From Allosediminivita sp964397775 (lineage in GTDB: Bacteria > Pseudomonadota > Alphaproteobacteria > Rhodobacterales > Rhodobacteraceae), in contig CAYNKL010000003.1 of NCBI GenBank assembly GCA_964397775.1, positions 5,578 to 69,577 on the forward strand: 64,000 nucleotides of DNA. The letters are read 5' to 3'. A model generated the notes under the pieces. It made no database searches and was not told where the DNA came from. It saw only the letters and a program-made list of their open reading frames with translations. The position numbers and the translations under genes are program-made. Below are positions 61,408 through 64,000 of the stretch, in pieces (positions within the stretch are counted from its first letter, which is position 1; every line of letters starts with the position of its first letter).

Positions 61408-62159
61408 TGACCTATTCGATCCTCGCGACGGACCCTGCGACGGGCGAGATCGGCATTGCCGTCGCCTCTCGCTTCTTCGCATGCGGTGCGGCGGTCCCTT
61501 ACGTCGGCGCCCGGGCGGCGGTCGCCACGCAGGCCTTCGTCAACCCGCTCTGGGGCGTCGAGGGGCTGGCGCTGCTGGCCGAGGGCCGTTCCGCCGAGGA
61601 GGTTCTCGAGACGTTCAAGTCCCGCGACGCGGGCGAGGCGTTGCGGCAGGCGCATGTCATGGACGCGCAGGGGCGCCTTGCCGCCCACACCGGTGCGGAC
61701 TGCACGGACTGGGCCGGGCACCTGATCCGCGACGACCATTCGGTCGCGGGGAACATGCTGACCGGTCCCGAGGTCATCGAGGAGACTTCGCGCGCCTTTG
61801 CCGAAACCTCGGGGCCGCTTGCCCGACGGCTGCTGGCGGCGATGAAGGCGGGCGAAGCGGCCGGCGGCGACAAGCGGGGCCGACAGGCGGCGGGGCTCGT
61901 GATCCATCGCGGCCAGGACTACGCGCATCTGTCACTGCGTGTGGATGACGATGCCGATCCACTGGCCGAGCTCGAACGCCTGCTCGACGTTGCGGGCGAA
62001 CGCTACCTGATGGTGGCCGAGACCTTCCCGACGGCGGACAACTTTTCGGGGATGGTGGATCGCCGCCCGATCGACGCGGCCATTGCCGAGGCCGAAGAAC
62101 GCCGCCGACAGGAGGGCCGATCCACGGCCTCTCGCGCCATGAGCAAGGACGATCTGTGA
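61407..62159 (+). CDS. DUF1028 family protein
   Basis: 250 residues. DUF1028 starts with TYSILATDPATGEIGIAVAS and contains GARAAVATQAFVNPLWGVEGL, HTGADCTDWAGH, VAGNMLTGPEV and GDKRGRQAAGLVI, all visible here. The family looks like an Ntn-hydrolase-type fold, but its reaction is not established. A tail of about 30 residues after the domain is Arg/Glu-rich. It overlaps ggt at the start (TGATG) and the permease at the end, so it belongs to the same pathway. Confidence 0.92.
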   Translation: MTYSILATDPATGEIGIAVASRFFACGAAVPYVGARAAVATQAFVNPLWGVEGLALLAEGRSAEEVLETFKSRDAGEALRQAHVMDAQGRLAAHTGADCTDWAGHLIRDDHSVAGNMLTGPEVIEETSRAFAETSGPLARRLLAAMKAGEAAGGDKRGRQAAGLVIHRGQDYAHLSLRVDDDADPLAELERLLDVAGERYLMVAETFPTADNFSGMVDRRPIDAAIAEAEERRRQEGRSTASRAMSKDDL

Positions 62160-62986
62160 TGGACGCGACGCAGGTCACGCTCTTCGTCGGGATGGCCGTC
62201 GTTGCGGGGATGTTCGGCGGGGTTCTCGCCGGGCTTCTGGGCGTGGGCGGCGGGATCGTCATTGTCCCCGCGCTTTACGTCTCGCTTTCGCTCACGGGGA
62301 TGGACCCGGGCCTGACCATGCAGGTGGCGGTGGGGACATCTCTGGCCTCGATCATCTTCACCTCGGCCTCATCCTCGTGGGGGCACTGGCAGAAGGGCGC
62401 CATCGACACGGGGCTTCTGAAACGCTGGGCGCCGTGGATCCTTGTCGGCACCGTGCTGGGCGGCGTCATCGGCGGGCTGGTCTCGGGGCAGGTGCTGATC
62501 GCGGTCTTCGCGGCAGTGGCCTTGCTCGTGGCGCTCGACATGATCTTTCGCAAGGCGTCGGACGGCAGCGCGACCCGTAGCTTCTCGACACCGGTCTGGG
62601 CCGCCTCGGGCGTGGGCGCCGGGATGATCTCGGCCATGATGGGGATCGGGGGCGGCACGGTCTGCGTGCCGACGCTCAACTTCCTCGGCTATGACATCCG
62701 CCGCGCGGTGGGCACCTCGGCGGCGATCGGATTTGTCATCGGCGTGCCGGGGGCGATCACCTACGCACTGACTGGGCTGGGGCAGGAAAACCTTCCGCCG
62801 TTTTCCATCGGCTACGTGAACCTGCTTGCGCTGGTGTGCCTGGTCCCACTCACCACGACCTTTGCCCGCGTGGGGGTCCGGCTTGCGCATGCGATCCCGC
62901 GGACCCGGCTGCGGCTGCTCTTCGGGATCTTCCTGATCGCAACCGCGCTCAACATGCTGCGCGATCTGATCCAGAATGCAGGGTAA
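62159..62986 (+). CDS. TauE/SafE-family sulfite/organosulfur permease
   Basis: 275 residues with about eight helices. The duplicated family motif is clear: GGVLAGLLGVGGGIVIVPALY in the first half and GAGMISAMMGIGGGTVCVPTL in the second. Members export sulfite or sulfoacetate or import organic sulfur compounds. Beside a glutathione-cleaving gene, release of a sulfur by-product is a reasonable guess. ATG at 62159 overlaps the previous stop; a GTG three bases earlier is possible. Confidence 0.92.
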   Translation: MDATQVTLFVGMAVVAGMFGGVLAGLLGVGGGIVIVPALYVSLSLTGMDPGLTMQVAVGTSLASIIFTSASSSWGHWQKGAIDTGLLKRWAPWILVGTVLGGVIGGLVSGQVLIAVFAAVALLVALDMIFRKASDGSATRSFSTPVWAASGVGAGMISAMMGIGGGTVCVPTLNFLGYDIRRAVGTSAAIGFVIGVPGAITYALTGLGQENLPPFSIGYVNLLALVCLVPLTTTFARVGVRLAHAIPRTRLRLLFGIFLIATALNMLRDLIQNAG

Positions 62987-63015
62987 CGGACGGTTCGGGA
63001 CAGAGCAGGTACGCG

Positions 63016-63714
63016 ATGGAAGACGGCGAAATCGTTGAAAGACTCATGAAGGGCATCGACGCGGGCGACTTTGTCGAGGGCGACCGGCTGCTGCCCGAAC
63101 GCCGTCTGGCCGAGACCATGGAGATCAGCCGCGCGCGGCTGCGCCGGGCGCTCGATCATCTGAAGGAGGAGGGGCGTCTCTTTCGCCATCAGGGGCAGGG
63201 CACCTTCGTCGCGCCGCCCCCCGCTCTCGAGGTCGCGGGGCACGAGACGATTTCCCGTCAGGTGACGCCGCAGAACGTGATGGAGGTGCGCATGGAAGTG
63301 GAGCCGGCGCTTGTGGCGCTGGCGGCCGAGCGGGCGACGGGCCCCGAGCTGAGCTCTCTGGATCGGCTCATGCGGGCCACGCTGGGCGTAGAGGATCCCG
63401 CCGCCTACGAGGCCGCGGACGCCGTCTTTCACTACCGGATCGCCGAACTGGCGCACAATCCGCTGTTCCTGAGCATCTACCAGTCGATCCGGGCCGTCCG
63501 GCGTCACGCCCGCTGGGCAGACGAGCGGCGGCTGACCCATTCCCAAAGCCGGATGTCCCAGCTTGGCCGCCAGCACGAGGCGCTGACCCAGGCCGTGATG
63601 GACCGCGACTCGCGCGAAGCCGCGCGGCTGATGGAAGAACACCTCGTGACGGTGTCGAACGCCATGCTGCGCGAGCGCCGCGAGCGTATCGTCGTCGCCG
63701 CGCCGGAGCGTTGA
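63016..63714 (+). CDS. GntR-family regulator, FCD domain
   Basis: 232 residues from the ATG at 63016. Winged helix VEGDRLLPERRLAETMEISRARLRRALDHL; FCD domain with VRMEVEPALVALAAERATG, the metal-binding FHYRIAELAHNPLF and QHEALTQAVMDRD plus the later EHLVTVSNAM. It is the last gene of the peptide/gamma-glutamyl operon direction, 29 nt after the TauE gene, and the probable regulator of that cluster. Confidence 0.92.
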   Translation: MEDGEIVERLMKGIDAGDFVEGDRLLPERRLAETMEISRARLRRALDHLKEEGRLFRHQGQGTFVAPPPALEVAGHETISRQVTPQNVMEVRMEVEPALVALAAERATGPELSSLDRLMRATLGVEDPAAYEAADAVFHYRIAELAHNPLFLSIYQSIRAVRRHARWADERRLTHSQSRMSQLGRQHEALTQAVMDRDSREAARLMEEHLVTVSNAMLRERRERIVVAAPER

Positions 63715-63742
63715 GGCTAAGGCCGAGCGTGTACTGGTCGGG

Positions 63743-64000
63743 TCAAGCCGCGGTGCGGGCCTTGCCGAAGCCGTGCATTTCCTTGGCCCACTGGTAGCCG
63801 ATCAGCAGGCCCTTCATGCGGGGCAGGACAAGCAGCGACAGAACCGTCGCGACGCTGCAGAGCACAAGCGCAAGCATCAGCGGGTCGTCCCGCATGTAAC
63901 CGAAGAGGCCATGAAGCGCGAAGCCCATTATGTGCCCGACGAGCAGGATCGTCAGATAGGCCGGGCCGTCATCCGCCCGGTGATGGTAGAGCTCCTCGCC
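63743..64000 (-). CDS. DUF983 membrane protein, partial (N-terminus outside the window)
   Basis: The final 85 codons of a gene entering from the right edge. The visible part reads GEELYHHRADDGPAYLTILL, then VGHI, a helix pair and VLPRMKGLLIGYQWAKEMHGF, the unmistakable DUF983 C-terminal half (small membrane protein with an N-terminal zinc-ribbon in full members). The frame continues open to base 64000, so the true start is beyond it. It is convergent with the GntR gene. Confidence 0.9.
   Translation of the reverse strand, partial: GEELYHHRADDGPAYLTILLVGHIMGFALHGLFGYMRDDPLMLALVLCSVATVLSLLVLPRMKGLLIGYQWAKEMHGFGKARTAA

Noticed and set aside
1..64000. CRISPR array, insertion sequence or prophage
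   Set aside because: Reading through the whole window showed no regularly spaced repeats, transposase or phage genes.

Overview
The window looks like chromosomal DNA of a Rhodobacterales (Roseobacter/Rhodobacteraceae-type) alphaproteobacterium. The reasons are uniformly high GC, a class II B12-dependent ribonucleotide reductase, a two-domain cold-shock protein, DUF983 and DUF4345 proteins, XWV-ordered quaternary-amine ABC genes, and an intergenic double-hairpin element ending in CCCCGAGGTATTTGCGG. No CRISPR array, insertion sequence, integrase or phage module was found. This placement is an inference from gene content, not a search result.

Layout. Positions 1-1389: purN (cut by the edge), purM and a CAU tRNA. 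1390-2462: a short AT-rich segment beside the tRNA with an orphan membrane protein. 2519-5727: an ABC importer for a quaternary amine. 6103-15791: housekeeping genes (trpE, ppiD, an aminotransferase, gpt, a LysE exporter, fabI, pdxH, a cold-shock protein, a DUF192 protein, tRNA-Pro, cytochrome b561). 16335-19955: nrdJ, with an NrdR-box-like palindrome upstream. 20163-23628: a secreted protein, a MarR-GNAT regulator with a perfect palindrome next to it, a VOC protein and an IclR regulator.

23825-31978 is a redox locus. A divergent periplasmic pentaheme cytochrome c faces a tightly overlapped operon nqrA-B-C-D-E-F-apbE-nqrM-CBS. The Fe-S and FMN sites of NqrC, D, E and F are intact. NqrB, however, is only 260 residues and lacks both its N-terminal part and the flavin-attachment segment. 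I infer a Na+-NQR variant that may pass electrons from NqrC to the periplasmic cytochrome instead of along the usual NqrB flavins.

31990-33324 is a nitroreductase-methyltransferase fusion. 33422-48931 is the most enigmatic part: three consecutive giant genes (2928, 1127 and 1107 residues) in one operon, without signal peptides. They carry an OmpA-like module, four ~145-residue Cys-containing repeats and a degenerate phospholipase-D-like domain. I cannot assign a function.

49107-53845 is a small catabolic cluster (SDR, DapA-like lyase, D-2-hydroxyacid dehydrogenase, VOC protein) with two GntR regulators. 54061-63714 is a peptide-type ABC importer run together with a cytosolic gamma-glutamyltransferase, a DUF1028 protein, a TauE/SafE permease and a third GntR regulator; it reads as uptake and breakdown of gamma-glutamyl or related peptides. 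The window ends inside a DUF983 gene.
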